Shown: positions 10,126 through 18,605 of the stretch, one piece after another
Numbering within the stretch: position 1 is the first letter of the stretch
How the letters are laid out: each line of letters starts with the position of its first letter
Assembly: GCA_022565795.1 (NCBI GenBank)
Contig: JAIUMA010000018.1
Span: forward strand, 1-50,317
DNA: 50,317 nt
Direction: 5' to 3'
Source of the DNA: Balneolia bacterium
Lineage (GTDB): Bacteria; Bacteroidota; Rhodothermia; Balneolales; Cyclonatronaceae
The notes under the pieces: model-generated
Databases searched by the model: none
Told to the model about the DNA's origin: nothing
The model's input: the letters and a program-made list of their open reading frames with translations, nothing else
Translations under genes and position numbers: made by a program

Positions 10126-10566
10126 TTGGTATACGTTACCCGAAAAGTTCACTTCAACGCTGCTCACCGGCTTGTTAATCCGGCGAAGAGCGAGGAATGG
10201 AATGCAGAGACTTACGGCAAGTGCAACTACCCGAACTGGCACGGACATAACTATGTTATGGAAGTTACGGTTTGCGGAATGCCTGATCCTGATACGGGTT
10301 ACGTGATTGATTTAGGCAAGCTCAAGGAAATTCTGAAGCGTCGTATTACAGATAAGTGCGACCACAGGAATCTCAACATGGATGTGGATTTTCTAAAAGG
10401 AGTAATTCCATCTACTGAAAACCTTGTTATCAAATTTTTTGCTGAACTGGAGGACGAAGTAAAACTAAACGCATCAGAGGGATCTCGTCTTTACTCAGTC
10501 AGACTTTTTGAAACAGAGCGGAATTTTGCGGAATACCGACCAAATGATACTCTCAAAAACACATAG
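10126..10566 (+). CDS. 6-pyruvoyl/6-carboxy-tetrahydropterin synthase family protein, PTPS-II type
   Basis: A small T-fold pterin enzyme acting on 7,8-dihydroneopterin triphosphate, the product of the next gene. A TTG at 10126 gives the family-typical N-terminus MVYVTRKVHFNAAHRL (146 residues); the longer frame from 9949 adds unrelated sequence. Zinc ligands are His14, His39 and His41. Catalytic Cys33 lies five residues before the HGH motif (CNYPNWHGH), the spacing of animal PTPS (C-x5-HGH) rather than C-x3-HGH of QueD. The gene ends 8 bases before folE2. Automatic annotation would call this queD; the motif leaves a tetrahydrobiopterin-type product open. Confidence 0.85.
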   Translation: MVYVTRKVHFNAAHRLVNPAKSEEWNAETYGKCNYPNWHGHNYVMEVTVCGMPDPDTGYVIDLGKLKEILKRRITDKCDHRNLNMDVDFLKGVIPSTENLVIKFFAELEDEVKLNASEGSRLYSVRLFETERNFAEYRPNDTLKNT

Positions 10567-10574
10567 ATTTATTT

Positions 10575-11474
10575 ATGATTACATCTAATCTCAAACGTAT
10601 CTACGACCCTACGTTCGTGGTTACAGACGAATACAAAAAATCACTGCCCGATTTGCAAAACGGCCCTGCTTCTTTAATTGAGGGCGCAAACGTTCCTATT
10701 CAACAAGTAGGTATTTCCAATTTCAAACTTCCGCTCAAATTCCCGACGCGGGATGGCGACATTCTTACGCTCGAAGTTACCGTAGATGGTTACGTAGAGC
10801 TTGATGCCGGTAAGAAAGGCATCAATATGAGCCGTATTATGCGCTCGTTCTATAAGTTTCAGGATGAAGTGTTTCATCCTGAGGTTCTGGAATACGTGCT
10901 TCAGATGTATAAAAAAGACCTCGATGCTCAGAAAAGTTATCTGAAGCTAAGCTTCAACTATCCGATGCTGAAGGAGAGTCTTCGGTCAGGTCTGAAAGGT
11001 TATCAGTACTATGCGGTATCGCTTGAAGCCACTATGGATGAATCGGATAAAGTCACCAACTTCATGCATCTGGACTTTGTGTACAGTAGTGCCTGCCCGT
11101 GCTCATATGAGCTGGCCGAGCACGCCCGTGAGACGCGCGAAGTTGCGGCTATCCCGCACTCACAGCGTTCAGAAGCATACCTGACCGTACAGCTACAGGA
11201 TAACGTAACCATCGAGGAGATGGTCGAGCTTTGCCGCGACGCATTGCAGACCGAAACTCAGGTGATGGTGAAGCGTGAAGACGAGCAGGCCTTTGCCGAA
11301 CTCAACGGAGCATACCAGAAGTTCGTAGAAGATGCGGCGCGCCTTATGTACGACAAGCTGAATCCACATCCTGCCGTAAGAGATTTTGTGGTTCGCTGCG
11401 TACACATGGAAAGCCTGCACAGCCACGATGCCGTAAGCCGAATCTGCAAGGGATTGCCCGGAGGACTGCGCTAA
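10575..11474 (+). CDS. folE2: GTP cyclohydrolase IB
   Basis: FolE2 converts GTP to 7,8-dihydroneopterin triphosphate, the entry step to folate, queuosine and tetrahydropterins, and does not strictly need zinc. Recognisable blocks are GKKGINMSRIMRSF near residue 78, SSACPCSYELAEHAR with the active-site cysteine motif CPCS, HSQRSEA, and the C-terminal SLHSHDAV. Length 299 is standard. It lies 8 bases downstream of the PTPS-like gene, so the two consecutive pathway steps are co-expressed. A strong terminator closes the pair. Confidence 0.95.
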   Translation: MITSNLKRIYDPTFVVTDEYKKSLPDLQNGPASLIEGANVPIQQVGISNFKLPLKFPTRDGDILTLEVTVDGYVELDAGKKGINMSRIMRSFYKFQDEVFHPEVLEYVLQMYKKDLDAQKSYLKLSFNYPMLKESLRSGLKGYQYYAVSLEATMDESDKVTNFMHLDFVYSSACPCSYELAEHARETREVAAIPHSQRSEAYLTVQLQDNVTIEEMVELCRDALQTETQVMVKREDEQAFAELNGAYQKFVEDAARLMYDKLNPHPAVRDFVVRCVHMESLHSHDAVSRICKGLPGGLR

Positions 11475-11496
11475 CCTACACCGGCTGATTTACATT

Positions 11497-11535
11497 AAAA
11501 AAGGCTTACCTGCTAGTAGCGGGTAAGCCTTTTTT
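11497..11535 (+). terminator. Rho-independent terminator of the PTPS-folE2 operon
   Basis: A perfect 14-bp stem (AAAAAAGGCTTACC with its complement), a 10-base loop and a T-run lie 23 bases after the folE2 stop. Confidence 0.92.
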
Positions 11536-11592
11536 GTTTAAATGCAGTGCAGAATCATTTTAATAACCGTACCTGGCTGCGCAGAACCTTCA

Positions 11593-12332
11593 TTAAAACG
11601 GAATTGTGACTCCAATTGCTGGTAGCATTAGCGTGCTGCCGTTAGACGATGACGATCCCGGAAAAATAAACAGGATGAAGTCCACAGCCGCCCTGCCCGG
11701 GTAGTAGCGCTGACCAATAGATAAAATAGCCAACTCTGAGCTTGAAGGGGCGAAATAGTTCTCTGTAATAAAGGCAAAACGCGTGCTATATCTGAGGTGC
11801 GCGTTGATGCCAATTATTGGCTCATTGTTTAGCCGGCTGCCGTTACTGAATCCGAAGCCTGTGCTCAGGCTGGCGTTGTATCTCTGGTTGCCTAAAGTCG
11901 CCTTGGTGAATGCTATACCCCCCAGCGTATTCGTGCCTCTTTCAAGAGTGCTGAAGAGGTAAAACCCGCCCGATACGTTAAGCCAGTCCGATTGAATGGG
12001 TAACGTGATTTCAGGTTTGATGTAAACGGGAGTTTCAATATTGATGAGAAAGCCGGGATAAAGCCGGCTGTGAACGAAATATTATCAGTTATTCCATAGC
12101 TAAGAGAGTTGACAAAAACCATGAAGTTGTTATAAATAAAGCGACCCTGCTCAATACCCAGCGAATTGCTGGACAGTACATAACGATTGTAGCCCTGATA
12201 ATCCCGTGCTGTGACGTCGTTAGAGTAGGAAGACTGCGCCATCAACTGCTGTGCCGGGACTGCGAGCATATAGATAATTGCTGCAAATAATGCCAGATAG
12301 CGAAATCGTGGGGTGATAGATAAATTTATCAT
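11593..12332 (-). pseudogene. Frameshifted exported beta-barrel-like protein
   Basis: Read on the minus strand, 12332 to about 12055 encodes a signal peptide and the start of a family common in this phylum (YNRYVLSSNSLGIEQG, then NSLSYGITDNISFTAGFIP). The frame then fails. A second frame continues without stops from about 12055 to a TAA at 11593-11595, with FLINIETPVYIKPEI, ITENYFAPSS and a terminal LMLPAIGVTIPF. Adding one G to the CCCGG run at about 12053-12056 restores a continuous GFIPGFLINIETP. The rest of the gene shows no other stop, so either the mutation is recent or it is a sequencing error. Function of the family is unknown. Confidence 0.8.
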
Positions 12333-12551
12333 ATCTGTAGATATTCAGTTAGATTGATAATCTCTGAGCCGTGAGAATAACATTAACCCTATAATTGAGG
12401 ACTTTGTTCTGAGTGGATATAAAATAGCTGTTTATGGATAATTATCAATTATGAAATAGTTCCGTTTTTTACACTATTCCGGGACGTTGAAACCTGAAAA
12501 TGTGCATGGTTGCCGTTTCGCTGCGACGGATTCAATAGCGGGTTGCTTAAG

Positions 12552-12595
12552 GGCACTGTGGATGGCGTTATTTGGGCCGATGAGGAATCCTAAGG
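12552..12595 (+). repeat. 45-bp dispersed repeat unit, copy 1
   Basis: Starts GGCACTGTGGATGGCG and continues through TTATTTGGGCCGATGAGGAA. It matches the unit at 12876-12919 with about eight differences. It is a degraded relative of the tail that follows the REP palindromes in this window. Confidence 0.7.
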
Positions 12596-12660
12596 TTGTT
12601 TGAATTGGTAAAGGACTAAAATCAAAACGCAGATATATCGCACAAAACCAGAATTTAGCA

Positions 12661-12746
12661 GTGCCGTCAGGCACGATCAATATTGTAAACCCGGATTTTA
12701 ATCCGGGTTTAACAAGCAAAACAAAGCTACGAGTGCCGTCAGGCAC
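12661..12746 (+). repeat. Pair of GTGCCGTCAGGCAC palindromes flanking a hairpin
   Basis: Identical 14-mers GTGCC-GTCA-GGCAC lie at 12661-12674 and 12733-12746. Between them, at 12688-12709, is a 10-bp perfect inverted repeat (AACCCGGATT with its complement). The set looks like a small REP-type element without coding content. Confidence 0.7.
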
Positions 12747-12829
12747 GGTGCATATTAGAAGATTTAGATCATTTGTTTCTGTTCTGATCCGGCGATTTCG
12801 TAAGGCAGATTCCGGGATCGAATTCCCCG

Positions 12830-12919
12830 CGACGGGTTGAAACCCGTCGCTACCATATCGGGGCGTACCCTGAAAGGCACTATTGATGGCGTTATTTGGG
12901 TAGATGAGAAATTCTAAAG
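12830..12919 (+). repeat. REP-like palindrome with conserved tail, copy A
   Basis: CGACGGGTT-GA-AACCCGTCG (12830-12849) is followed by GCTACCATATC, GCGTACCCTGAAAGGCAC and the 45-bp unit copy 2 (12876-12919). The palindrome and part of the tail recur near 49550 with paired base changes in the stem. Confidence 0.75.
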
Positions 12920-12956
12920 TGCAGGCAGGTGCTTCCCATAAAAGTACCAGTAGCCA

Positions 12957-12970
12957 CCGATTTTAATCGG
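12957..12970. repeat. Short palindrome overlapping a stop codon
   Basis: CCGATT-TT-AATCGG is a shorter relative of the AACCCGGATT palindrome at 12688. It overlaps the 3' end of the minus-strand gene at 12963 and may act as a weak terminator. Confidence 0.45.
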
Positions 12971-13238
12971 TAAGCGGTGAACTATCATCTGAAAAACATT
13001 CAAGACAATAGTCGTAAGTGCTAAAATCAAACTTGAAATTTGTTTTCAATAGACGTTGTAGATTTTCTACATGCTTGGGTTTAATATCATGTACCATGAT
13101 TAACTCAGGGTCACCTTGATAAGGAGTAAATATCTCCAATAAATCCTGTAGTGAAATTTGACCAATAGGTATTCCCCCAATATACAAGTCACTTCTTTTA
13201 TTATACCTTGTGATATACCTGTTTATTTCTCTATCCAT
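12963..13238 (-). CDS. Small hypothetical protein
   Basis: A 91-residue acidic protein without signal or membrane segment, beginning MDREINRYITRYNKRSDLY and ending with a Y-D-Y-x-L-E motif and several acidic residues. I do not recognise the family with confidence; the overall pattern (short, acidic C-terminus, next to a toxin-antitoxin remnant and repeats) would suit an immunity-type or other accessory protein, but that is only a guess. Base composition is more A/T-rich than the housekeeping genes around it. Confidence 0.5.
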   Translation of the reverse strand: MDREINRYITRYNKRSDLYIGGIPIGQISLQDLLEIFTPYQGDPELIMVHDIKPKHVENLQRLLKTNFKFDFSTYDYCLECFSDDSSPLTD

Positions 13239-13541
13239 ATGATTTAACTAGCTAAATAAGCGTTAACTTGGGGAAATCTACTAAAATATTCCCATTTTAG
13301 ATGACGAAATATTAGGATGAAGAGGAGGGGGATATTGGCAGAGTCACACCCGGCCTTTCTTTGAATTAGGATTCGGTGGATTTAAGGATTAAGATGATTT
13401 CTTGGAAAGTACGCCGGGTGAGTTGCTTACCTTGAATCAAATTACCACCCAGATATCCTCAAAATTCCCATCAACATTGTGTTCCTCACTAAGTGGTCAG
13501 AAGATTGTATAGAGTTTGTATTTTAACATGATCAACCAAGT
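13239..13541. other. Gene-free A/T-rich spacer
   Basis: No credible coding sequence. It contains purine-rich stretches of the GGATTTAAGGATTAAG type that recur around 14265-14285 (reverse sense) and 50020-50055, as in decayed intergenic repeats of this phylum. Confidence 0.4.
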
Positions 13542-13933
13542 TTATATATCCTCAGCACTCAGATAGACTACATTAAGCTCTTTTATTTTTCTAAAATCTA
13601 TATCTGCCGTGAGTAGCGGAGCGTCCAAATAAATAGCTGTAGCACTTACGATAGCGTCAGGGAGCTTCAGGCTGTATTTTTGTAAGAGTTTTTTTGTGAT
13701 GCTTTTAATTTCCGCATTGATATCAAGAACGAAGCAGCTTTCAATCAAACGCCTATTTCCTTCAACTCTTTTTTTTGCAAACCTTTCTTTCCGAATAATT
13801 CTAATTCGGAAATTACCGATATCCACACTTGTTTACCATCAAGTGCGTCCGCTGCAATCGGTGACAGGGGTTCTTCTCCATTTAGAATATAAATAAGCGG
13901 ATTTGTATCAGAAACGATGCTAATCCCACTCAT
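13542..13933 (-). pseudogene. PIN-domain (VapC-type) toxin with a frameshift
   Basis: A ribonuclease toxin of the PIN family, split between two frames. The first part carries SDTNPLIYILNG (first acidic residue) and VISELELFGKKG (second). It runs into a stop after KELKEIGV. The second frame continues NRRLIESCFVLD, then KLPDAIVSATA and LTADIDFRKI (third and fourth acidic residues). One extra A in the GAAATA run near 13758 would give KELKENRRLIESC and join them. The start is taken at the ATG at 13931-13933 (MSGISIVSDTN), which overlaps the antitoxin stop; an ATG 24 bases further upstream is also open. All four metal-binding acids survive, so the intact ancestor was a functional toxin. Confidence 0.8.
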
Positions 13934-14084
13934 AGCGTTTGCTTTTTTGGTAGACAACAGGATCTTCTTCCCACTTCACCTTACCGTAGTGTTCACTGGA
14001 TTTGAATACTTTTGCAGGCTTGATTTGCCTGATCTTTTTGTCAAGTTCCTTTCCCGTGTTTTCTTTTTTTGTTTTGATAACCAT
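13920..14084 (-). CDS. Putative 54-aa antitoxin paired with the PIN toxin
   Basis: A small lysine-rich protein (MVIKTKKENTGKELDKK ... YEWD) starting at the ATG at 14082-14084 and ending at 13920, overlapping the preferred toxin start by 14 bases, the usual toxin-antitoxin coupling. The C-terminal half has HYGKVKWEEDPVVYQ, an acidic-aromatic stretch suited to neutralising a PIN active site. No ribbon-helix-helix or AbrB domain can be identified at this length. Because the toxin is frameshifted, the antitoxin may now be an orphan. Confidence 0.6.
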   Translation of the reverse strand: MVIKTKKENTGKELDKKIRQIKPAKVFKSSEHYGKVKWEEDPVVYQKSKRYEWD

Positions 14085-14411
14085 AGAGTAGAAATTAGCT
14101 GTAAGTGAAAGGTTGAAACAAATATTTGTACTTTAACATACTACAAACGATGAATATTTCAAATTTTGCTTGTCTGAAACATCTGAGCTATAAAAAGGAG
14201 TTGAGAAGTTGTTTTAAACTTTCTGACTACTGGGAAAGATTACATAAACTACCCCCCCCGGCCTTCCTCAAAATCCTTAAATCCTTCACATTCTGAGTCA
14301 GATAGCCCCAATGTGTATCTTCCATCCCATAAAAAAAAGCTCCCCGATACATTCAGGGAGCTTTGGAATCGGAATTTAGAAACCTGATTTCAGAGAGAGG
14401 CATTTCCGTCC
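14085..14411. other. Gene-free spacer with repeat remnants and a terminator
   Basis: About 330 bases without a gene. It contains a run of eight C residues near 14252 followed by AAATCCTTAAATCC-type repeat sequence (14268-14285), and the terminator described at 14331. Confidence 0.45.
14331..14364 (-). terminator. Terminator of the sulfur operon
   Basis: On the minus strand AAAGCTCCC pairs with GGGAGCTTT, followed by a run of eight T residues. It lies 48 bases past the rhodanese stop. Confidence 0.88.
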
Positions 14412-14816
14412 TTACTTCGCTTCAAACCCATCCCGTACCAGCCCGTCGAAGCCGCCAACGTTGAAGACGTTTTCAAAGCCTTCCTGCTTCATCATGCGGG
14501 CGGCCTGACCGCTTCTGTTGCCGGAGCGGCAGTAGAGATAGTAGGTTTTGTCTTTGTCCATTTCGGTTATGGCCTTCTGGAATTCGCCATTCAAAACGTC
14601 GAGGTTGGTATCGGTAATTTTGAGCTGTCCTTCGCTGTTCTCTCCGGCTGTCCTTACATCGATTACTACGCCCCGCTCGTTCTCGAGCTTCTGGCGAAAA
14701 TCATCGCTTGAAATGTCGATGTCGTTTGCTGATTTATTGAAAAAGTTAAACATAGCTATTGAAATTATGAGAGTGAAAAATATAAATGTGATGTTTTTTG
14801 TCATGGCTGTGTTCAT
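14412..14816 (-). CDS. Single-domain rhodanese, membrane-anchored or exported
   Basis: A sulfurtransferase that carries sulfane sulfur on a cysteine. Residues 5-25 (MTKNITFIFFTLIISIAMF) form an N-terminal hydrophobic segment, so it should act outside the cytoplasm. VVIDVRTAGENSEGQL is the usual rhodanese entry motif and Cys96 in YLYCRSGNRSGQAA is the persulfide-forming residue. ATGs at 14816 and 14804 are both possible starts. It is the last gene of the minus-strand sulfur set, 53 bases after the SLC13 gene. Confidence 0.88.
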   Translation of the reverse strand: MNTAMTKNITFIFFTLIISIAMFNFFNKSANDIDISSDDFRQKLENERGVVIDVRTAGENSEGQLKITDTNLDVLNGEFQKAITEMDKDKTYYLYCRSGNRSGQAARMMKQEGFENVFNVGGFDGLVRDGFEAK

Positions 14817-14868
14817 TTGAGCACATCACAACGAATGTGATAAAGGTTGAATAATTGACCTTTCGGTT

Positions 14869-16662
14869 TTAGAAAAATGTGTAGTAGAAGAACAGTACGG
14901 AAACAATAAGGAACAGTACCGTCATTCCGCCGCCCGCCTTAAAGTAATCTTTGGTCTTATAACCGCCGGCAGTCATCATTAGTGCATTCACCTGATGAGT
15001 TGGTAAGATAAAAGAGTTTCCGGCGTTTACAGCGGCTAAAAGCACGAGCGGTCTCGGATCAACGCCGGCCAACAGGCCGATGCTTACTACCAAGGGCGCA
15101 AGTACGACAACAGCACCCACGTTCGACATTACCAGTGAAAATCCCGTAGAGAGGAGGGCAACGGTAAAGAGCAGCACGATGAGTGGACTGCCTTCGACTA
15201 TCCGCATCACGCTTTCGGCCAGGAATTCAGCCGTACCGCTGTTTTGCATGGCAATACCCAGCGGAATTAAGCCGACAAGCAGGAACACCACTTTCCATTC
15301 GATGGCCTTGTAGGCCTCCTGTATGGTCATTACTTTACCCAGTACCATCACAATAGCGCCCGTAAGAAAAGAAATAGAGATAGAGAAACCGCTCATGGCG
15401 AGCACAATCGCAAGGATAAAACTTCCTGCAGCGTGCATGGTTTTACCCGGCTGTTTAGGTTCGAAATTGTAGGGTGTGGCCACTACAAAAAACTCAGAGT
15501 TCTGAAGGTCTTTAACGTTATCCCATGGGCCGTAGATTACAAAGGTGTCACCGGCTCGGATTTCGGTATCAGAGAAGTCGCCTTCAACGCGCTCGCCTTT
15601 GCTGAAAAGCATTACAGGCTCCACGGCAAAACGCTTGCGCATTCCGAACTCGCGAAGGGTTTGGCCAACAAGCTCAGATCTAGGAGGAACGATTACTTCC
15701 ACAAAACCTGACTCAATAGGATCACCAAGTATTTCAAACTGCGGCTGTATTCCTGTGTTTTCGAGCTGGAAATCGGCTGCGAACTGCTTCATACGCTCGT
15801 CGTCTCCGTAGATCGCAATCACCTGACCTTCATCGAGCTGGGTTTGCCTCCATGGCGCATAATCCACGTGCTTGTCGTGGGAAATGGCAAGAATATTCAG
15901 ATCATACGTATTCCATATCCCTGATTCTTCCACAGACTTGCCACTAAGCGGGCTTCCCTTTGTAATGGTGAAATAGCTTATGTCTTTCTTGAGATTGAAG
16001 GCATCGATGAGCTTTTCTTGTTCGGTCTGCTTTTTTTCGCCACCTGAGCGCTCCTGCGGCAGGAAAATTTTGCCAAAGAATACGAAGAAGAGCATAGCTG
16101 AGACCAAAAGAGCAATACCAACGGGTGTTACGGCGAAAAGTCCGTAAGGGGCCAGGTCGGCGCTTTCCAAAAGGTCGTTGGTGAGAATAAGGTGACCTGA
16201 TCCTACCATAGTGAGCGTACCGCCGATAATGGCCGCGAAGCCAATCGGCATAATCAGCACGGATGCTGATACTTTGATGCGTCTGGCTATGTCCATAATG
16301 CTCGGCAGGAAAAGAGCCGCTGCACCGATATTCTGAATCACACCTGATAAGGTACCAACTGAGAGCGTGAGAGAGCCAAGCACGCGGTTTTTGTCGCTTC
16401 CTACTTTTTTGAGCAGCCATTTAGAAAAGCGTGACATCATGCCCGTTTTGGCGACGCCTTCACCCAGAATCATCACTGCAATCATGGCGACCACGGCGTT
16501 ACTTGAGAACCCGGATAACGCTTCGCTGCTGGTGAGAATACCTGTCCAGCTGAGCAAAAGCATGGTAATGATGGCGGTTACGTCGATTCGCACCAGCTCG
16601 GTTACCAGCATAAAGATGGTAAATCCCATGATGGCCAGTACTATCATTATTTGTGGATCCAT
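14869..16662 (-). CDS. SLC13/DASS-type permease with two RCK_C domains
   Basis: A 597-residue anion:sodium symporter-like permease. Hydrophobic helices occupy residues 1-200 and 405-597; between them are two TrkA-C (RCK_C) domains, each ending in a nucleotide-loop-like sequence (QVIAIYGDDERMKQF and DTFVIYGPWDNVKDL). This layout is found in putative sulfate or dicarboxylate transporters and may confer ligand gating. Repeat motifs in the two halves (SGVIQNIGAAALFLPS and SNVGAVVVLAPLV) correspond to the substrate-binding hairpins. The gene follows the SulP gene by 18 bases, so both are almost certainly co-translated; sulfate or another sulfur oxyanion is the likely substrate. Confidence 0.87.
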   Translation of the reverse strand: MDPQIMIVLAIMGFTIFMLVTELVRIDVTAIITMLLLSWTGILTSSEALSGFSSNAVVAMIAVMILGEGVAKTGMMSRFSKWLLKKVGSDKNRVLGSLTLSVGTLSGVIQNIGAAALFLPSIMDIARRIKVSASVLIMPIGFAAIIGGTLTMVGSGHLILTNDLLESADLAPYGLFAVTPVGIALLVSAMLFFVFFGKIFLPQERSGGEKKQTEQEKLIDAFNLKKDISYFTITKGSPLSGKSVEESGIWNTYDLNILAISHDKHVDYAPWRQTQLDEGQVIAIYGDDERMKQFAADFQLENTGIQPQFEILGDPIESGFVEVIVPPRSELVGQTLREFGMRKRFAVEPVMLFSKGERVEGDFSDTEIRAGDTFVIYGPWDNVKDLQNSEFFVVATPYNFEPKQPGKTMHAAGSFILAIVLAMSGFSISISFLTGAIVMVLGKVMTIQEAYKAIEWKVVFLLVGLIPLGIAMQNSGTAEFLAESVMRIVEGSPLIVLLFTVALLSTGFSLVMSNVGAVVVLAPLVVSIGLLAGVDPRPLVLLAAVNAGNSFILPTHQVNALMMTAGGYKTKDYFKAGGGMTVLFLIVSVLFFYYTFF

Positions 16663-16680
16663 AAGCCCTTTTATTTCCCT

Positions 16681-18417
16681 CTAGTTTGTGTGTGTAGCAT
16701 TTTCTGATGATTTCTCAGCGTCTGCCAGTATTTCGCTGTGATAATATTTTAAAGCGTCCTCTATATCGAGGAAGAAGCTCTGATCTTCCATGGTTCCAGG
16801 AATGCCGCACTTTTGGAGTTTATCACGAACGGGCCAGTGAATACCGGCTATCACGAAATGAATGCGACGCTCTTTGAGATTCCCGATTACCTTGCGAAGC
16901 ACGTGCATACCCGTAGAGTCGATGTCGTTAATTGATGATGCGTCCAGAATTACAAGACGAAGCGCATCACCATGTTCAGACATTCGGTCTTCGAGGGTTT
17001 GCTCGAAATGTTCGGTGTTGGCAAAGTAGAGGACAGCATCAAAACGGTAAATGAGCACGTCTTTGCTGGTTACCGCATCAGGATAGCGGTTGATGTTCCG
17101 GAAAATGCGGCTGTCGCCAATACGACCAACTTCTGCAGTATGTGGCCGGGCACTGTTGAAGGTGACCATCACAACAGATAAGACCACGCCGGCTATAATA
17201 CCCTGCTCAATACCTGCAAAGAGCGTCACGAAAAAGGTGATGCCCAGAAGCACCAGATCTTTTCTGTCGTTTCTCCAGAGGAATCCGATTTCTTTGTAGT
17301 CAAAAAGCGAAACGACCGCAAGTATAATGATGGCCGCCAGGATTGCCATTGGCAGATAATAGAACAGCGGCGTGAGAAACAAGAGCGTTGCGGCAACCAA
17401 AAGCGCACTGATAACTGAAGACATAGTTGTGCGTCCGCCTGATTGAGCATTTACGGCCGTGCGGGAGAAGCCGCCCGTTGTAGGAAAAGCCTGGAAAAAT
17501 GATCCGGCAAGGTTGGCTGCTCCCAAACCTATAAGCTCCTGGTTGGCATCAATTTTATACCCTTTTTTAGTCGCAATGGCTTTGGCAACGGCAATAGACT
17601 CCATAAAACTAATGAAGGAAATGGCAAGAATCGTAGGCCAGAGGAGTGTAATGTCGCTAAGGGAGACGGCAACAGTTTCAAAAACGGGGAGTCCCGATGG
17701 AATCTCTCCAATAATGCGAAGACCACGGTCCTCAAGGTTGAACAGCCATGCGGCCATAATTCCGAGAACTACTACCGTAATGGCTGCTGGCACGGCAGGG
17801 CGTATTTTTTTGATAATGAGCATCAGAGCGATAGCTCCGAGTCCGGTTGCTGCCGCCGGTATATTGATGTCGCTGAAATTTGAGAAAAGCACAGCAACGA
17901 TTTCATATACGGCACTGTCGCGGGGGATGGCTATACCAAAGAGATTTCCAATCTGGCTGGCACCAATAATAATCGCGGCTGCTGAAACGAAGCCGCTAAG
18001 CACGGGATGAGATAAAAAGTTTACGAGGAATCCGCCTTTGAGCAGACCCATGAGAAGCTGTACCACACCTACTGAAAAAGCGGTAAGGATGGCAAGCTGT
18101 ATGAAGCGGTCAGTGCCCGGTTCGGCATGTTCACTAACACCGGCAAGTACCAGCAGCGACAGCAATGCTACAGGACCAAATCCAAGATGGCGCGAGGTTC
18201 CAAGCCCGGCATAAATAAAAAGAGGTACGAGTGAAGCATAAAGTCCGTAAACGGGGGGGAGGCCTGCAAGAACGGCATATGCCATGCCCTGTGGAATCAG
18301 CATCACGCCAACGGTCAGGCCGGCGTTTAAGTCACCTCTGAAATCATCTTTGCTGTACCGGGTAATCCAGTCGAGCATTGGAATGTAGCGTTTCAATATG
18401 GAGGATTGCTGTTTCAA
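16681..18417 (-). CDS. SulP family anion transporter with STAS domain
   Basis: A 578-residue SLC26/SulP transporter. The N-terminal block MLIPQGMAYAVLAGLPPVYGLYASLVPLF is the diagnostic SulP motif, about a dozen membrane segments follow to residue 410, and the cytoplasmic STAS domain (residues about 430-560) contains LVILDASSINDIDSTGMHVL. Members carry sulfate, bicarbonate or other anions. Its position between persulfide dioxygenase and SLC13 genes points to sulfate or sulfite. A terminator lies upstream (18522-18566), so this gene may also have its own promoter in the 18418-18520 gap. Confidence 0.92.
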   Translation of the reverse strand: MKQQSSILKRYIPMLDWITRYSKDDFRGDLNAGLTVGVMLIPQGMAYAVLAGLPPVYGLYASLVPLFIYAGLGTSRHLGFGPVALLSLLVLAGVSEHAEPGTDRFIQLAILTAFSVGVVQLLMGLLKGGFLVNFLSHPVLSGFVSAAAIIIGASQIGNLFGIAIPRDSAVYEIVAVLFSNFSDINIPAAATGLGAIALMLIIKKIRPAVPAAITVVVLGIMAAWLFNLEDRGLRIIGEIPSGLPVFETVAVSLSDITLLWPTILAISFISFMESIAVAKAIATKKGYKIDANQELIGLGAANLAGSFFQAFPTTGGFSRTAVNAQSGGRTTMSSVISALLVAATLLFLTPLFYYLPMAILAAIIILAVVSLFDYKEIGFLWRNDRKDLVLLGITFFVTLFAGIEQGIIAGVVLSVVMVTFNSARPHTAEVGRIGDSRIFRNINRYPDAVTSKDVLIYRFDAVLYFANTEHFEQTLEDRMSEHGDALRLVILDASSINDIDSTGMHVLRKVIGNLKERRIHFVIAGIHWPVRDKLQKCGIPGTMEDQSFFLDIEDALKYYHSEILADAEKSSENATHTN

Positions 18418-18521
18418 GGGTTGTGGTAGTTCCTATAAGGTGGGTTTTGCGTAAGCAGGTGGTGGTTAGATTCAGATCTGTTGAAATTCAGAAGGCAGGC
18501 AAAGCTGCAGGCGGGAAGAGT

Positions 18522-18566
18522 TAAAAAAAAGAGGGCCGGCCTGCCTGCAAGCCTGACCAGCCCTCT
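18522..18566 (-). terminator. Terminator between the dioxygenase and SulP genes
   Basis: On the minus strand AAGAGGGCTGG pairs with CCGGCCCTCTT (one G-U), followed by eight T residues; it lies 40 bases after the dioxygenase stop. It could separate an upstream detoxification unit from the transporters or allow partial read-through. Confidence 0.78.
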
Positions 18567-18605
18567 TGTTATCTATCGTTTGAAACTTGAGATCACCAGA
18601 AGTGA

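Noticed and set aside
11628-11813. 61-codon minus-strand ORF
   Set aside because: A different frame of the frameshifted barrel gene; the continuous frame to 11593 carries the recognisable sequence.
12474-12746. 90-codon minus-strand ORF
   Set aside because: It runs through the GTGCCGTCAGGCAC and AACCCGGATT repeats, which supply most of its sequence; its translation is repeat-like and not protein-like.
17459-18010. 183-codon plus-strand ORF inside the SulP gene
   Set aside because: It is an antisense shadow of a well-supported transporter gene, with unlikely composition.
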